The notes: generated by a model not told the origin, from the sequence alone. DNA of 64,000 bases from Parapristionchus giblindavisi (GCA_943737045.1 CALSFV010000011.1:1178001-1242000); one strand, 5' to 3'. Shown: positions 24,302-37,913, counted from the first letter of the stretch. Numbers and translations: made by a program.

Positions 24302-25699
24302 CTGCAATAAGCAATCAATAATTAATTCAATCAATATAAATCAATCGATATTCGATACGCGAGAAGGACAATAAAACAGAAATGCCGAAATCGTAATAAA
24401 AAGCGAACGGTGACACATACTCTCGAAAAGAAACAATGGAGGAGGAAGAGTATGAAGCGACGGAGAGGAGGGAAGGGAGGCGGAGAGGGGGAAGGGGAGA
24501 GAGGGGGAGGTGGAAAGAAAAGAGGGGAGAGAGGGAGAGAGGAGGAGCGAGAGTGAATGGGACAGAGAGATTGAGAGAGAGAGAGAAGGGGAAAGGGAGG
24601 AACAGAGAAAGAGGCAAAAAGAGATATTGAGTGCGAAGAAACTCGCATTTACAAGTATTACCAACAACTCATGACAAGATCTACGATAGACGATATGATG
24701 GGGTGGGTGAATAAGGAGAGGTAGAGAGGGAGAAATAGGTGAGATTACAGCGGGGCAGAGGGCCGGGGGGGGGGATCGAGAAAGAGACAAAAAGAGTACA
24801 TTGTTAGATATCCCAACCCAACGTTTAACCATACCACCAGGCAAACCCCGTGGCTCGCTTTTCCTTCTTTAACCTCTTCACCTTTTTCATTTGTCCACCC
24901 CTTAATTTGATTTAGTTTCTTTGTCTTATAATTAAGTTATCTGTATGTCTCTTGTTTTCATTGTAATTTAATTAGATTATGTATGGCGTGATGTCACACT
25001 GACGGCAAACTCTCTCGCCTTTGAGCCATAGGTTTTCTAAGATGCAACAATTAGAGAAACGTTCTATCATATGTGAGATAACTTGCCCCACTACCGTTCA
25101 AGAACACGACCATAGTAATACATTACAATATAAGAAAACGGATAGATAGGTAAACCCTTTTATGGCCATAGTCAGAGTTAGAGTTAGAATGCGAGAGACG
25201 AAGAAGGTGAATAGAGAATGCATTAGCGATTGGTTTGACAATTAGAAAAGAGAAATGGATGAAAAGAGTGAGAGAGGGAAAGAGAGAGACAGAAAGACAA
25301 GAGTGAAGAAAAATGATAGAATATGAAAGAAAATGAGAAACGAACACCTTTCCTCTCTCTCTCCTGCTCATCATCCTCTTCTCATTCGTCACATGAATCA
25401 TTAACAAGCAGAGCAATCTGATCCTCCCCCAACTTCTCTCTCTCCCTACCCTTCTCCGATGATTGGAAAAATGTTGAAGCAGAAGAAGAGAATATGAAGA
25501 TGAAGTAGAAAAACACAATAAGAAGAAGGGGAAGGAGATGAGTGGATAGGGAACATTGCGATATCAACATAAACTTTACATAAGTTTATGTTGATGAGCG
25601 GAAATGTGGATTTTATATTCAAGTGCAAGAAGGACTTGAGAAAGATGAATGGGTGAACCGAGAAATAAACTCTACTGCAAGCTTCGTGCAGCCGTATGC

Positions 25700-25905
25700 A
25701 GTGCTACATCTGCTGTACATGCATCCGCCATAACAACGGAGACGTCAAGACTGTTCTAACGTAACGTAAGTTCTAACGGAATTTTGGCATGTAACATAAA
25801 TGTTCTAAATATAACATTTATGGCAAAATTAAGTTCGAAATTTGCACTCTGCAGAGTTTACGTGGACGTCGTTACGGCGGAGGCTCATAAGGCAAATGTA
25901 ACACC
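25700..25905. repeat. Imperfect inverted-repeat element related to 41338-41436
   Basis: Left arm ACATCTGCTGTACATGCATC… and right arm …AAGGCAAATGTAACACC are imperfect complements. The left arm matches the palindrome near 41345 (ACATTTGCCTTACGTGCCTA). A two-member family of small inverted-repeat elements is inferred. Confidence 0.55.
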
Positions 25906-28900
25906 GTATTATTAAGAAGTGAACGAGCAAATAATAACGATATGAGCCAATTTCGGACTTTATATACAAGGTACAATGTCATAAATGCCGTAGACGGATA
26001 AGAGCTGATAGCTGATAAGAAGTCAAGCAGTCAAGAAGTACCATGGCAGAGGCTTAGGCAGTAAAGCAGCGATTACATAGATAAGACCGATCCAAAATCT
26101 GTGTAGTTATAGTTTGGCAAGAGGGAGGGAGAGAGAGAGAGAGAGAGGAAGAGATACAGGGAGGGGTGATGTTGGAAAAAGTGTAACATGACGATGGAAC
26201 TGATAAGGGAAAATATAGAGATAACAAGGGCCGAATAGTCGCAGAAAGCGCGGAGGAGAGGAAGTGTCACATATGCGATGGTATCGAAACAGTTCACACT
26301 ATCATTTCTCCAACACAGGGACAACGGTAATTGTAAACTTGGCAAAGTGACAACAAAATAATAGTATAGTGCACCATGGTGTACTTTGACCGTCTGCGCT
26401 TTCTCACTTTTGCGTGCTCTCTCTCTATTTCTCTCTCTCTTCCCCCTCTACCTTTTTTTGTGTCATACTCGCAAGAGCACAACGAAAAAGTATGAGATGG
26501 AAAAGGTTATTACACCCCCGAGAGTGTTTCCTCCATTCCCTTTAGCATGGGATGAGTTTCTCATATGTTATTGCATAACTAGCATGGGAAACTAAGATCG
26601 AAAATTTAATCCGCCTAATCCTCACCGTGATCTCCCCCCCCCCCCCCCGACGCAAACGTGCGTGATCTGGTCATAATATCCATAACAATCTTTTTCGTCT
26701 GTTTCTCTGCTTTAACACGCTCACCATGTTTCTCTTTCTCTAGCTTGTTCCCATCTCGCGCAGTATCCATATGCCCGTGACGTACCGCATAATATACCTG
26801 ATAACGAGTCGGTGATAACACGTTATCGTCCTATTATTGTCGACAATTAACCCCATTTTACGACCCGTTTCGTGCCTGTTGCACACGGATTAAGTATATA
26901 ACAGAGGTCATCAGTCGATGGAAACGCATAGCTAACTAGTGATAAAACACAAAGATCAATGATATAAAAACAAACAAATTATTACACTTTGTTAGTGATA
27001 AGAGATTACTGCCTTTCAAATGAGCAGAACAGTCCAAATCACTAACAGTAATCACAAGACCATTTCAGTTTTTTTTTCTCATTTAAGACACATTTGGTTG
27101 GCCACTCAAGACATCATGCTTGTCTCGAAAAAAGTTAATGACAATAAAACTACGGTAAACTGTCTCTTTCTTATTGAAAGCCGGACAGTTAAGGGCCGTT
27201 CGAATTACGGTATCACACAATACAAGATAATAAGTTCTCCAATCACAAAATGTCCCAAAATGCACGTTCCCCGCTCACATCGACTACGTAAAACCAACCC
27301 CACCACGTGTTGTTCTAACACCTCTCTACGATTATGTGTCTATATTGTGGGATGGTCGTCACATACGTCTTGTTTGCTTATAACTATGATTGAGTGAGGG
27401 AGGGGGGGGGGGGGAGTAGTCGTACAAAGTGTACCATATGCGCACGAGAGAGATAGATGAATACTGAATACTAATGGGGATACGTACCACAAAGTATATA
27501 CAAATCATTAAACTTTTGATCTTTGAGCTCACACAAAGTGTGCCTCGCTTAGCACAACAAACATTGAATGGCACGAATTCATGACAGAACTTCGTAAAGG
27601 ATATGAAACAATTGCATTGCAGCAGGACTACTTAGCATTCAGACCAGAGACGCTAGTCAGCTATCTGCCTAGAACTATCTAGAATCTAGCATCTAGAACA
27701 AATCTTCGATAACTCAACCAACACAATGTATTCATATGGTTAGGTGATACGACTAGTGGATGTGCGGGTTGTTTTGGCCAATGTTCAGGCAACAAATTGG
27801 CCCTTACCATCTCCGCCCTTTCACCATCCTCTTCGTCTACCTCATTATCTCCTATGAATCATGGAACACTCATAGTCTGAGCGAGACAAAACAGAGTGAT
27901 TTCATCTGTTATTCCACCACCACTCCTTCATCCATCCATAGGGGTCGGAGTTCATTCCATCAACTGGAATTCCAGTTTTTTGCTGGTTTGACCAATTTCT
28001 CGTTTGAAAACCACGAAGAAAAGAGACCAGTCCGGAGATATGGTGCAATGGCGTTCAGGCATTCTGCATCAAGGTTATGGTCCAAGCGCCACCCCTTTTC
28101 ACTATTTCATTCCCTCCTGTGATCTGTTTGCACCCATTCCACAATGCTACAACTCCTCCTTCTATATGTACTCTTGTTGTATATATGTGTGTATGTGACA
28201 TGGGGTAAACGTAGATTTAGAGAGCACGAAAGAACGGCGAAACGGAGAAGCGTGATCATATCACAAGAGAGTGAAAGAGAAGAGGAGAGAGAAAAAGAGA
28301 GAGAGGGAGAGGGAGGCAGAGATATAGAGAAAGTAGAGTAGAGCAGAGAAGGGTATAGAAACATCTAGAACGGCGGGCGGAAGAACGATCATGCGAAAAT
28401 GAGTGAGAGAGAGAACCATAGGGGAGACGCTCAGGTCCAAAGAAAGAAAATGTGATAGAAAAATTGAGAAATCGAGAGGGCATAGAGAGAACGAGAGTAT
28501 AGGATAATGAGGAATAGAGATAGAGATAAAGATAGAGATAGCAGTTAGCACAGCTGACGTAGAAGTGACAGACGTACAGCGATCACGAAACCTATATCCT
28601 AGAGAGTACTGATGAGGAGAACAAGAAGAAGAACAAACTCTCTCGCACTACCTCTCTCACTCTCTCTATCTCTCTCACTCTTCTCTCTCTCTCTCTCTCT
28701 CCCTCCCTCCCTCCCTCTCACTCTCCCTCTCTCTCTTCTCTGACTCTCCCTCTCCCTCCCTCTCCCTCTCCATCTACCTCCCTCAACCCATCCCTCTCCC
28801 CAAACACAGAGATACAGCCACACTGATTACTGGCAATGAGATCTGTCAACGTCACATCGACACGCACACGCAATGGTGCATTCTCTCACAGACAATTCCC

Positions 28901-29522
28901 GTAATACGATAGCCAATGCCCACCAACGGAATATCACAATAAAGGAAGAGAGATTCCCCTAAATAGCTGACGACGCATGCTAGCACATTTATTTCTGAAA
29001 GACCAAGAGATCATTAATTTAAAGAAGATTCGTTTGTTTGTTTATTTGTTGAGCGATCGTTCTGGCTTTCAAAATTCAGTGAAAACTTTGAAAAAAAGCA
29101 AAGTTCACCACTTTCGCATAGCGCAAAAACAGCACTACAATGACGCATAAATCACGATAATTCGAACGATATTTAGCAAAGAAAGGATAAAAGCATGCAT
29201 GACATCGTAGACGCACTATGTTAGTGATAACATATTACTGCCTGACAAAAACCTTTGCTAACGTGATCTGAATATACGGGAACAACAAAAGAGTGCATAA
29301 GCTATGGGGAGACCATCTAAATGCTAATCTACTATTCTAGTTACTTTAAACATGATCTTATCGCAGTAATGTCAAACCGTGAGAGAAAATCAAAATCGAT
29401 GTATACATAGACCAGAGAAAGAATACGATAAGGGAGAAACCATCATGAAACTGTGTGCGAAGTTCCAGTGGTGAATAGATCGAAATCTCTCACAAAAGGG
29501 TGTGATGATAGATGAAATGATA

Positions 29523-29581
<59 letters not shown>

Positions 29582-30108
29582 AGAGCATGAGAGAGCCAAA
29601 GAGAGTCAGAGAAAGAGCGAAAGAGCGAGCGAGAGAGAGAAAGTCAGAGAGATAGCCAGAGAAGCAGAGGCTCTGGTATGGTCAAGCCAAGAAAACACAC
29701 AATGACTGACTGCCTGAATGGATGGATAGCCAGTCCGTCAGATCAAACGAAAGAGATAGATAGCATCTCAATCCCCCTCCCCACACTGTATGTATACAAA
29801 TCTGAATGGACAGTACAGAAGAGAAAGATGTATAGTATCAATACACGAGATATATGTAGTATCTACTGGGAGGGATATTGGGGGATAGGAGAGGGAGATT
29901 GAGAGAGAAAAGGAGAGAGAGAGAGAGAGAGGAGAAGTAGAAGCATAGAGATGGAGAGGGAGAGAAGACAAGTAGATGATATCTATGTGCATGTGTACAG
30001 TGATAGTTGAGCGAGAAGAAGAAGAAGAAGAATGAGAAGATCATTGATTGTTACAAAAGCAAGTAGTGAGTGCGATAGGGTGAGGAGAGGAGGAGAGAGG
30101 GGGAGAAG

Positions 30109-30143
<35 letters not shown>

Positions 30144-30716
30144 GGAGAGAGAGAGAGGGAGGTGTTCAATTAAAGGTAGTAATGCGATTATACCACGGCA
30201 GTGGTGCAATATGAGATCATCACGCGTACTCGGCAATGCAGTTGTTCAAAAGATACGAAAAGAAAAGAAAAGAAAAGAGGCGAGAGAGTGTGTAAAACTA
30301 GGAGAGTTCTCATTTCTTTTCGTAATTTTTGAAAACCACAATAGAGCCAGGGGAGATGCGATAAATCATAAGATGGTACCTCGATAAGTAAATGCATTTA
30401 GTGCCACTCTGCCAACAAGTGTTAAACAGAACACCCCCGACCGTCACGACAATATCTTCCGCTCCTGCTACACCAAATCACCGGGTGAGAGAGCGCGAGC
30501 GCATTGCCCAACACGCGGCCGCTTGCACTAGTACGGAGCGTACAGTGCACCTCACAGCTTTTCTCCAACATAGATATAGCGGTCATTTAAAACTTGTCAA
30601 CAAAATACCAAAACGAATTATCGTGCCACGGTATATTTTAACCGTCTGTGCCTTTTTTGTCTAATAAAAAACTATCAAGGTAATACCACCAAACACTCCT
30701 ACAGCCAGTATCATAC

Positions 30717-30775
30717 CTTCATCACGAAACACCGAATCACCTTGTCCCAAGTGTGGTATGCAGTGCACGGTCAAC
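30717..30775 (-). pseudogene. Diverged duplicate of the 30999-31065 exon
   Basis: On the minus strand it reads PHLGQGDSVFRDE before a GTATGATA donor, paralleling DHLRQGELMLREE before GTATGATA in the intact exon 0.28 kb away. The flanks on the donor side are also alike. The acceptor and upstream codons do not give the same phase, so it is probably a dead copy, though an alternative exon is not excluded. Confidence 0.5.
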
Positions 30776-30998
30776 CTGTCACACTCTCGTTATAATTATG
30801 CATCTACTATCGCTTCCAATATCCCTTCTACAGCGTGCTTGTAACAGCAAAAAGGTAACTGTTATCCCGTTTCTTTTCAAGCCACACGAAGAACTACGGA
30901 AGATCACTGTTAGGCAAGGGATAGTGGTAAAAGTTCTAGTTAAGATGATGATGGTGATTGATTTCAACGACCACCAAACACCCCTCCCACTATCATAC

Positions 30999-31065
30999 CT
31001 TCCTCGCGAAGCATCAATTCACCTTGTCGCAAGTGATCCAACCACCCGAGGGCCTTCTTGTACCT
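30999..31065 (-). CDS. Probable upstream coding exon of the patched-related gene
   Basis: 67 bases between a TTTGCAG acceptor and a GTATGA donor. It translates as RYKKALGWLDHLRQG followed by ELMLREE, with one base left over. Joined to the exon at 23450 this reads …LREEGVEMSSEERAAAA, continuing the known frame through its ATG. The amphipathic, highly charged peptide is unlike the low-complexity neighbourhood. If used, the intron is 7.5 kb and the protein begins upstream of the ATG at 23440. Confidence 0.6.
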
Positions 31066-31364
31066 CTGCAAAGATGATCATAAAAAATCAATAAAATAAT
31101 AATCAATAATAGAATAATCAGAGATCAGGCATCACGCACATGGTTGATAGAGAGAGGGAGAGAGAAGAGGGAGGGAGAGAGAGGGGGGAGAGAGGAGGAA
31201 ATAGAGGAGGGCGGAGAAAGGATGCACGCCGCGTGTAAACTATCGTGTATACATTCAAAGATCGAGGAGGAGGAGGAGAGGAAGCGATTCAAAAGGGTGG
31301 CTGAAGGGAGGGAGGGAGATTCAAAAAAGGAGAGAGCTATTGACGGGGGAGGGGAGAGAGAGGG

Positions 31365-31409
<45 letters not shown>

Positions 31410-32660
31410 GGAGAGAGAGGGGGAGGTTCACCAAAAGAAGAGGTACAGAGGAGAGAGAGTGAGACTATTACTGGATAGTCTGTGTGTCTGTATTTGTGAG
31501 GATGCACAGTCCGTTGTATTGATGCAATGTGAACGGAAGAGGGGGACAGGGATGAGGGGGAGGGGAGAGGGAGAGAGAGAGGGGGAGGGGAGGGGAGAGA
31601 GGCACGCTTCAATACGTCGGATAACGAAATCACAGCAAAAAGGGAGAAATGACAAATCAGGGAACAACAAGACAGAGGAGCAGAGCTCAACTTGTCTAGA
31701 ATAGGAGAGCAAGCATATTAATATAATATGACAAAAATAGAGAATAGAGAACAAAGTAAAAGCGATGAATCGAAGAGCAAAGGAAAGTGACTGAAACACG
31801 GGAATGCTTCAAGTAATAGAAAAGGAGGAGGATAGGGGAGGTTAGAGAGAGAGTCGAGTAAGAGGGAAGGGAGAGGTGGAGAAGTAGGGATAGAGAGGGA
31901 TAGTAATTAGAAAGACCTCCTCAACCCCAACCCCTCTTCTCATATATTCCCTCCCTCCTATTCGATAGATGCTCTAAAGGGGGCAAAGGATGAACAAGCA
32001 ACATACATAATGAAATAATAATGATTGTTAATAATAATAAATATATTGCGGTGTCCAAGCCCGCGCAGTTAGTCAGATACACAAGCTCCGCCCACTCCGA
32101 GTGACCACTGCGCAGTGGTCATACTATAGAGCACGTGTATACTGGTAGGGAGTGGTGGGGTGGACTAGCTTGGGGGCACTGAGAATGAGAGAGAGAAGGA
32201 GAGGAAGCAATAGGAGACCATAATTAAATACATCTCCCCTCTTATTCTTACATCTCACTATCTCTGCGTGTACTCTAACTGTCCCATCTCCCAATCCTAT
32301 CTCTCTCTCCCTCTCCATCTCTCCCTCCTCCCTTCTCTCTCTCTCCCTCTCCCCCACCATACTAGTATCTCCGACCACAGTTGGCACGGATGGGAGTAGC
32401 GGAACAAGAAGAAATGGGAGAAGAACTCTGGTTTTTTTCTCCCAGTGGGGCCCCAGCAAAAGTGGGCGTGGTTTTGCTCCCCCACTGGTTTCCCAGGACA
32501 AGAGAGTGCTCTAAAGATGACAGATTGGGCGCATTTCTCCCCACTGGTCCCCCAGTAAATCTCCCACTAGTCCCCCAGACAAAACCATGCGACCACGAGT
32601 ATGAAACTGCGCGCTCGTCATACATTTGACAAAGTGTGTTATTCATTGGACGCGCTGCGG
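31066..32660. repeat. GA-rich tracts and CCCACTGGTCCCCCAG repeat
   Basis: 31140-31620 and 31810-31890 are GA runs. 32400-32582 contains a palindrome-rich repeat with CCCACTGGTCCCCCAGTAAA, also present at 34410-34575. No gene supported. Confidence 0.6.
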
Positions 32661-32994
32661 CTCTTGGCATGAGCGTTGCGTTCGGCGTCTTTTAAATTTT
32701 TTTCTTATTTATATGTTTTATTTTACCAATTCTATGAAATAAGTATAATTTCATTTAAGTTCAATAGGGCAATATGCCGACGCGTAGTAAAGATCAACGG
32801 ATGATGAACCGGAGAAAGGTATATTTTTCTATTTAACTATTCCTCAAGTTAATTTTATTTGTTGATAAAAGTATGGAAAACCTGAAAAGAACAGTCTTCA
32901 TACATCATCATTCATGTCAACTTATTACTCTCTTTCAACTTATTACGTTTAGCCTGAAGATTTTAAATTTTGGATATTTTTTTTTGAGTTTTTT

Positions 32995-33292
32995 CACTGG
33001 TGTCGTGTAATACCGAAATTCTCAATTATCGATTGGGAAAATGAAGAAATACAGTAGTACACCACAAAACGGTATTGCCGTGCCATATTTTAAAAATTAA
33101 TTTTCATTAATTTGAAAATAATTTTCTATTCTTTTCTCATGTGCATTATATGCATATGACCGAATAGCTTATCAAAAACGTATTTGAGACACCTAAAACA
33201 CTTACAGTTGAGCAGAAAACAGCATGGCGATCAAGGCGTCACGCCGCGTGACGTGGCGTGACGCCTGTTAAGGCGGCGATTCTGCGGGACTG
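32995..33292. mobile_element. Truncated copy of the 507-bp palindromic TA-MITE
   Basis: Matches the centre and right arm of the element at 50430-50936, ending GCGGGACTG directly before TA (33293-33294). The left arm is absent. Identity to the other copy is high over about 300 bases. Confidence 0.8.
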
Positions 33293-34410
33293 TATTTCGC
33301 CAATGGGTTTGCATGGTCACTTATTTACTGAATTGTTTTATAGAAATATTAACTACTTTGTAGCTTTCCAAAGTTCTGCGTATCTTACTCGATAATGCAA
33401 TGCTAGCTAATTAATTCTAATTTCAGCAAGTCCAGCGTTAACTTTTTCGCTTCATGGGCATAGTGCAGCCAGCCAACTGAATATTGTGAGTTCTTCCACT
33501 TGTTCATTTACGATCCTAGTTATTTTGCTACCGATTAAATTGCATGCTAAGAAAAATAAAATTGCTCATGAGCATTCGTTTCCTTGACCTCTAACGAATG
33601 GTATTCCACTCATAGATCCATTCATACCTTCTGGCAGCTCTACTCCGATTGAGTGCTCTTGCAACGAGTGAAAAAAAGAATACGCGTTTTTCTAAGCCAA
33701 GTGTGGACGAAAATCGATAACTGATGTATCATTGAAATCAGCTTAACAAAGTCTTTGAAATCACAATGCACAATTCGTATAGGATTATTAATAGTCAGGT
33801 TAAATAGATTGAACCGGATGACGAATTGGAAGATTGTTATTAAAAAAATCAATACTTTTCAGTTTGTATGGAAAGAGCAAGATGTGAGGGAGTCGACAAG
33901 TTTATGACTTAGAAGAATGTTCAGCATAATTCATTCAACGTATCAATGAATCAGAAGGATATTAAGAAGATGACCAGCTAAGAGGATTAAGTAATCTTTG
34001 ATCACTAGTTTATGTCCTTTGATCTCTTTCTATGCTACAACAGTATCTTTTTTTTAATGTTATGTAATGATTAACGATTGTTATATGCCCCTCCTCTAAT
34101 CTTTCAATATATTCAGACCGACAAAACGAACAAACTTTTGGTCCCCTAGTATCTTTGAGATTTCATATTTACAAGCTCTAGATTATTATGTAATGTAATA
34201 GTTACTTTGTTGAGTTATTATTATGTAATGTAATAGTTACTTTGTTGAGATTGAAACGGATGACGAATTGGAAGATTGTTATTAAAAAAATCAATACTTT
34301 TCAGTTTGTATGGAAAGATTATTGTTAATTAATTCGAATGTATTCGTATCTTCCATACTTGGATAAACAGTCATTTCACTATAACCCTCTTCTCTACAAT
34401 ATCACAGTGC
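33293..34410. other. AT-rich unique region with a 70-bp direct duplication
   Basis: A block starting GAACCGGATGACGAATTGG (33809-33877) recurs at 34250-34318, next to two copies of TTATGTAATGTAATAGTTAC. Short exon-like pieces on the + strand (32774-32818 MPTRSKDQRMMNRRK, 33427-33485) do not join into a plausible protein. Confidence 0.45.
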
Positions 34411-34575
34411 AAGACCACGCCCACTCCCCCACTGGGGCACTAAATTTTCTCCCACTGGTCCCCCAGTGCCTCTCCCCTTCTCAGTGGTCCCCCAGTAAAT
34501 CTCCCACTGGTCCCCTAGCTCCATCCCCACTGGGAAATCTACTGGGGGACCAGTGGGAAATAAAAACCAGAGAAG
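34410..34575. repeat. CCCACTGGTCCCCCAG palindrome-rich repeat
   Basis: Several direct and inverted copies of CCCACTGGTCCCCCAGT within 165 bases, sharing blocks with 32437-32582. MITE-like, no target duplication identified. Confidence 0.65.
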
Positions 34576-34645
34576 AACAAGGTAGAGGAGAGAGGAGAAT
34601 ATACAATTCAATTTACATACGAGCCACCCTCTGTTGTTGTGAGGT

Positions 34646-34743
34646 GGGAGAGGGGAGAGGGAGAGGGAGAGGGAGAGGGGGAGGGAGAGGGAGAGGGAGA
34701 GGGAGAGGGGGAGGGAGAGGGAGAGGGAGAGGGAGAGGGGGAG
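34646..34743. repeat. 30-bp GA minisatellite, three copies
   Basis: A GAGGGA-based unit of 30 bases repeated three times with GGGG punctuation. It yields periodic Gly/Arg or Pro/Leu read-through ORFs on the two strands that are not genes. Confidence 0.85.
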
Positions 34744-34944
34744 GTAGAACAAAGACCGGTCGGAGAAGACTTGGAAACAATGTGACCATTCGTAACCATG
34801 TTAGTCGAAGAAGAAGACGAATAATACAGGGAAAAAGAAAGAATACACGCAGATAGAGAATACTACATACAGAGAATAATACGTCCAAAGATGGAGAAAC
34901 CCCACCCACTCCCAACCCTCCCCTAAAATTAATTTTTTAACAAC

Positions 34945-35424
34945 TTTCAGTTCAGATGTCCCTTTAGAATCGAGCTCCCTGTACGCCACAATGTTGTAGT
35001 AGGCATTAAAGGCGAGAAGAAAGGACCAGACTAGATAGCAATAGAATAGATCAGGGGACATTAAGAGAGTGCTTGGAGTAAACGATCGGGAATGAAATGA
35101 CCTTCTTTCTGAATGAGTCTAACATACAAAAAGGTACATCCCGTATGCAAATGCACACCAAGTCCTGTGGGAGATCACTGCTAGGCGAGTGACTGCGAGA
35201 AGTGAGGCGAGAACAGATATCAGATAAAACACGCCACAACATATGTAGCATGTTTTTTACACACACAAAGTGCGAACAGACGGACAGACGCACCGACATG
35301 ATAACTCAGATAACTCAGAGATCGAAGAAATAAATACAAAGGACGAGGACATCCTTGGCACGTGTTTGTGTCAGACATTACTACTCTAAGCATGTGCGTA
35401 GTGAATGAATGAGAGGGAGACGAC

Positions 35425-35463
<39 letters not shown>

Positions 35464-35645
35464 GAGAGAGAGAGGGAGGGAGGAGAGATAGAGAAGCAGA
35501 GAAAGAGAGAGGGTCGTAAGTGCCAAATTGGGCAGTCGAGTGGAGAGAGGAAGAAATCTACATGAAGTAGTGTGCGGAAGGGGGATGAATGGGAATGGTG
35601 GGGGAGGGGATAGAGGGAGAGAGATTGGGAGAGGTGAGGGGAGAA

Positions 35646-35697
<52 letters not shown>

Positions 35698-37913
35698 AAG
35701 ATAGAGAGGGAGAGAGAGACGGAGAGGAAGAGAGACAGGACTGGTCTTCTCATCTTCATCATCCTCCAAAGGGGTAGTTCCTTCTCTCCCCAATACATTT
35801 GAGAATGATTCCCAGAACGACAGATAAAGCTTAGCGTTATGAATGGGCTAATGAACATGAATAGGATATCGGGAAAAGGACAAAGGGAATGCAAACGGTG
35901 AAAGATCAAAGATCAAAGATCAAATATCAAATATAATCCATCAGAAACATGATGCCATACCGTAATCCCTAAGAATGTGATAACGGTGTACTATAGGGAG
36001 ATTAAGAGGATGATGAGAATAATAATAATAAGAAGAGTTATGATGAAGAGAAAAACACTCGCCAATGTCATGAGAATCAGAACAACGTTTTCAAGATTCA
36101 CGGCTTTCGTGAAATTTTACTTTCAAAAAAATTTGTCGATTTTCACGATACGTGAAAAACATGTAGAAAATTGGAGAATTTCACAATTTTTAGGCCGTGA
36201 TTTCACGAAAATTCCTTCTCACGAAAAACTACTGATGAGAAGAACATCAAATCATCAAACGGGAAGGTGAGAGGAGGGCGGTGAGAGGGGAAGAGGAGAG
36301 AGCGAGCGTGTAAAAGTGAGAGACAAGCAGACAGTCAGAGGGAAAAGTGATTGATATACCGATAAATGATGAGCGACTACTCAAGATTGATACGCAACAC
36401 TAGAGAGGGGCATAGTTAGTGAGAGGGGAGAGAGAGAGAGGGGGGAGAGTGAAAGATATAGAGGGGGGGAGAGCTGGCGATGGAGATGGAAGGAGAGGGG
36501 AGAGAGAGAGATAGGGAGAAGGAGGGAGGGAGAGAGAGAGAGGGAGAGGGAGAAAGAAAGGGAGAGAGAGAGAGAGGGAGAGGGAGAGGAAAACAACAAT
36601 CTCTATCAGTTCACGGTCGTCTTCACTGATATATAACGGGGAGGTGTCAATATGATAGTGTGATGGTCATGACGATCAAAATACTACCCGAGATAGAGGG
36701 GGAGGGAGGGGAGAGAAGAGTGAGAGAGAAGGAGTGAGAAAGAGAAAGAGAAAGATAGAGAGAGAAGAGAGAGGGGGAGAGAGTGAAGAGAGAGAGAATG
36801 AGTGAGAGAGAAGGTACTGTATTCTATAGATATGAATACGGCAACAATATCATAAATCATCATCGCTGCAGTGCATGCCGACACACTAATAATAAGAGTT
36901 GCAGGTGTTACATATTGGACCGCGTCCTACGATAAGATACAACGATACCCCATCTTTCATTGTCAAAAAAATCTATCGCATTATCAGATACGAAGTCTAT
37001 GTCATATTGTCGATTATATAAAATACATAAATTGAATAGCAAGTGTGAGACACTAGAGTGACGGGACGGTTAGCGATGGGAAGAGCATTATCTCTTTAAA
37101 AAAACATAAATTATTCACATCAATATCTGAATTTGAAGAAGCGCGTCAATAACTGAACCATAAAGGGATGAAAGAAGAATAACTAAAGAAATAAAATCCC
37201 ATCTTATGACACTAAAGATTCAGTGGAAACACTGCTTAATCTTGATAAAGAGAGTGTTTAACTGTGCAAATATGAAGCAATGGATTCGAATAATTGTCTT
37301 AAAAGTTATTGGTTTCACAGTCTGATTTCGTAAAATTATTGAACACTAAAAATGCGCAAATTGAATAGCAAGTGTGAGACACTAGAGTGACGGGGACGGT
37401 TAACCGTGAGAGAAGAGAGGCGAACCCTCCACCACCTTGGCAAGCCTACTACAAAATGTTCAAGGCTGCACAATCAATGTGATAACCAACGAACGAGATT
37501 CTCTAGCTCTCTCTCTCTCTCTCTCTCTCCTCTCACTCTCCCACAATCTACAAGACAGTAGGGTTACACTTTTATTACATTGTCTATCTTTCCATTTCAA
37601 TCTACAATGATACTGCAAGAGATCAAAGATAAAAAATCTAAGAAGGATTACGGTAGCGATTATTGGAGAACAAAGATCAACTTAAGTAAAATGAAATACA
37701 TAGTCACGTAAGGCTGCTAAAGACATTGATCAAACAATACGGTACACATAAAGATCAAAGATCAATCATAACCTAAGGTAAGACGGTATCTGACGCAACT
37801 AAGATCAAAGATCAAAGCTCACCATGCGACCTCTTAACTATACGTACACATTCCAAAACGAGCGAGAAGAGAAGAGACAAGTCAAGTCGAATTAAGCAGA
37901 CGTCTCTCATCAT
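34945..37913 (-). CDS. Candidate N-terminal exons of the patched-related gene
   Basis: Four phase-compatible candidate exons on the minus strand: 37823-37913 (ATG at 37911-37913; MMRDVCLIRLDLSLLF start; ends GTGAGC), 35961-35990, 35797-35829 and 34945-35030 (WSFLLAFNAYYNIV then AYRELDSKG; ends GTTGTT). Joined to 30999-31065 and 23450 they keep one frame and add about 105 residues with two hydrophobic helices before the RND core. The two middle exons are very short, and several splice sites are weak. The CT-rich surroundings can fake Leu-rich helices. The exon at 34945 is the best supported and the others are speculative. Confidence 0.3.

Larger units (their letters stand above)
24302..30998. 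other. Repeat-rich region, probable long intron
   Basis: Mostly GA-rich runs on the + strand (24430-24640, 28260-28340, 29520-29650, 29880-29950, 30080-30165) plus one CT-rich block at 28630-28800. Also a poly-C at 26634-26648, a poly-G at 27401-27414, the inverted-repeat element at 25700-25905 and dispersed-repeat copies near 26370 and 30600. ORFs are Arg/Glu or Ser/Leu read-through. None is supported as a gene. Confidence 0.6.

Noticed and set aside
24327..24844. Overlapping ORFs of 96-167 codons rich in Ser, Leu and Pro (and many like them at 28.2-41 kb, 47 kb and 51 kb)
   Set aside because: They are translations of GA/CT simple repeats, open in several frames at once, with no domain or splice partners.
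27020..27397. 125-codon plus-strand ORF
   Set aside because: No domain, no codon periodicity that I can see, and no supporting splice sites.
32774..33485. Possible two-exon gene starting MPTRSKDQRMMNRRK
   Set aside because: The joined frame stops after 19 codons, the donor is weak and the intron contains the truncated MITE.
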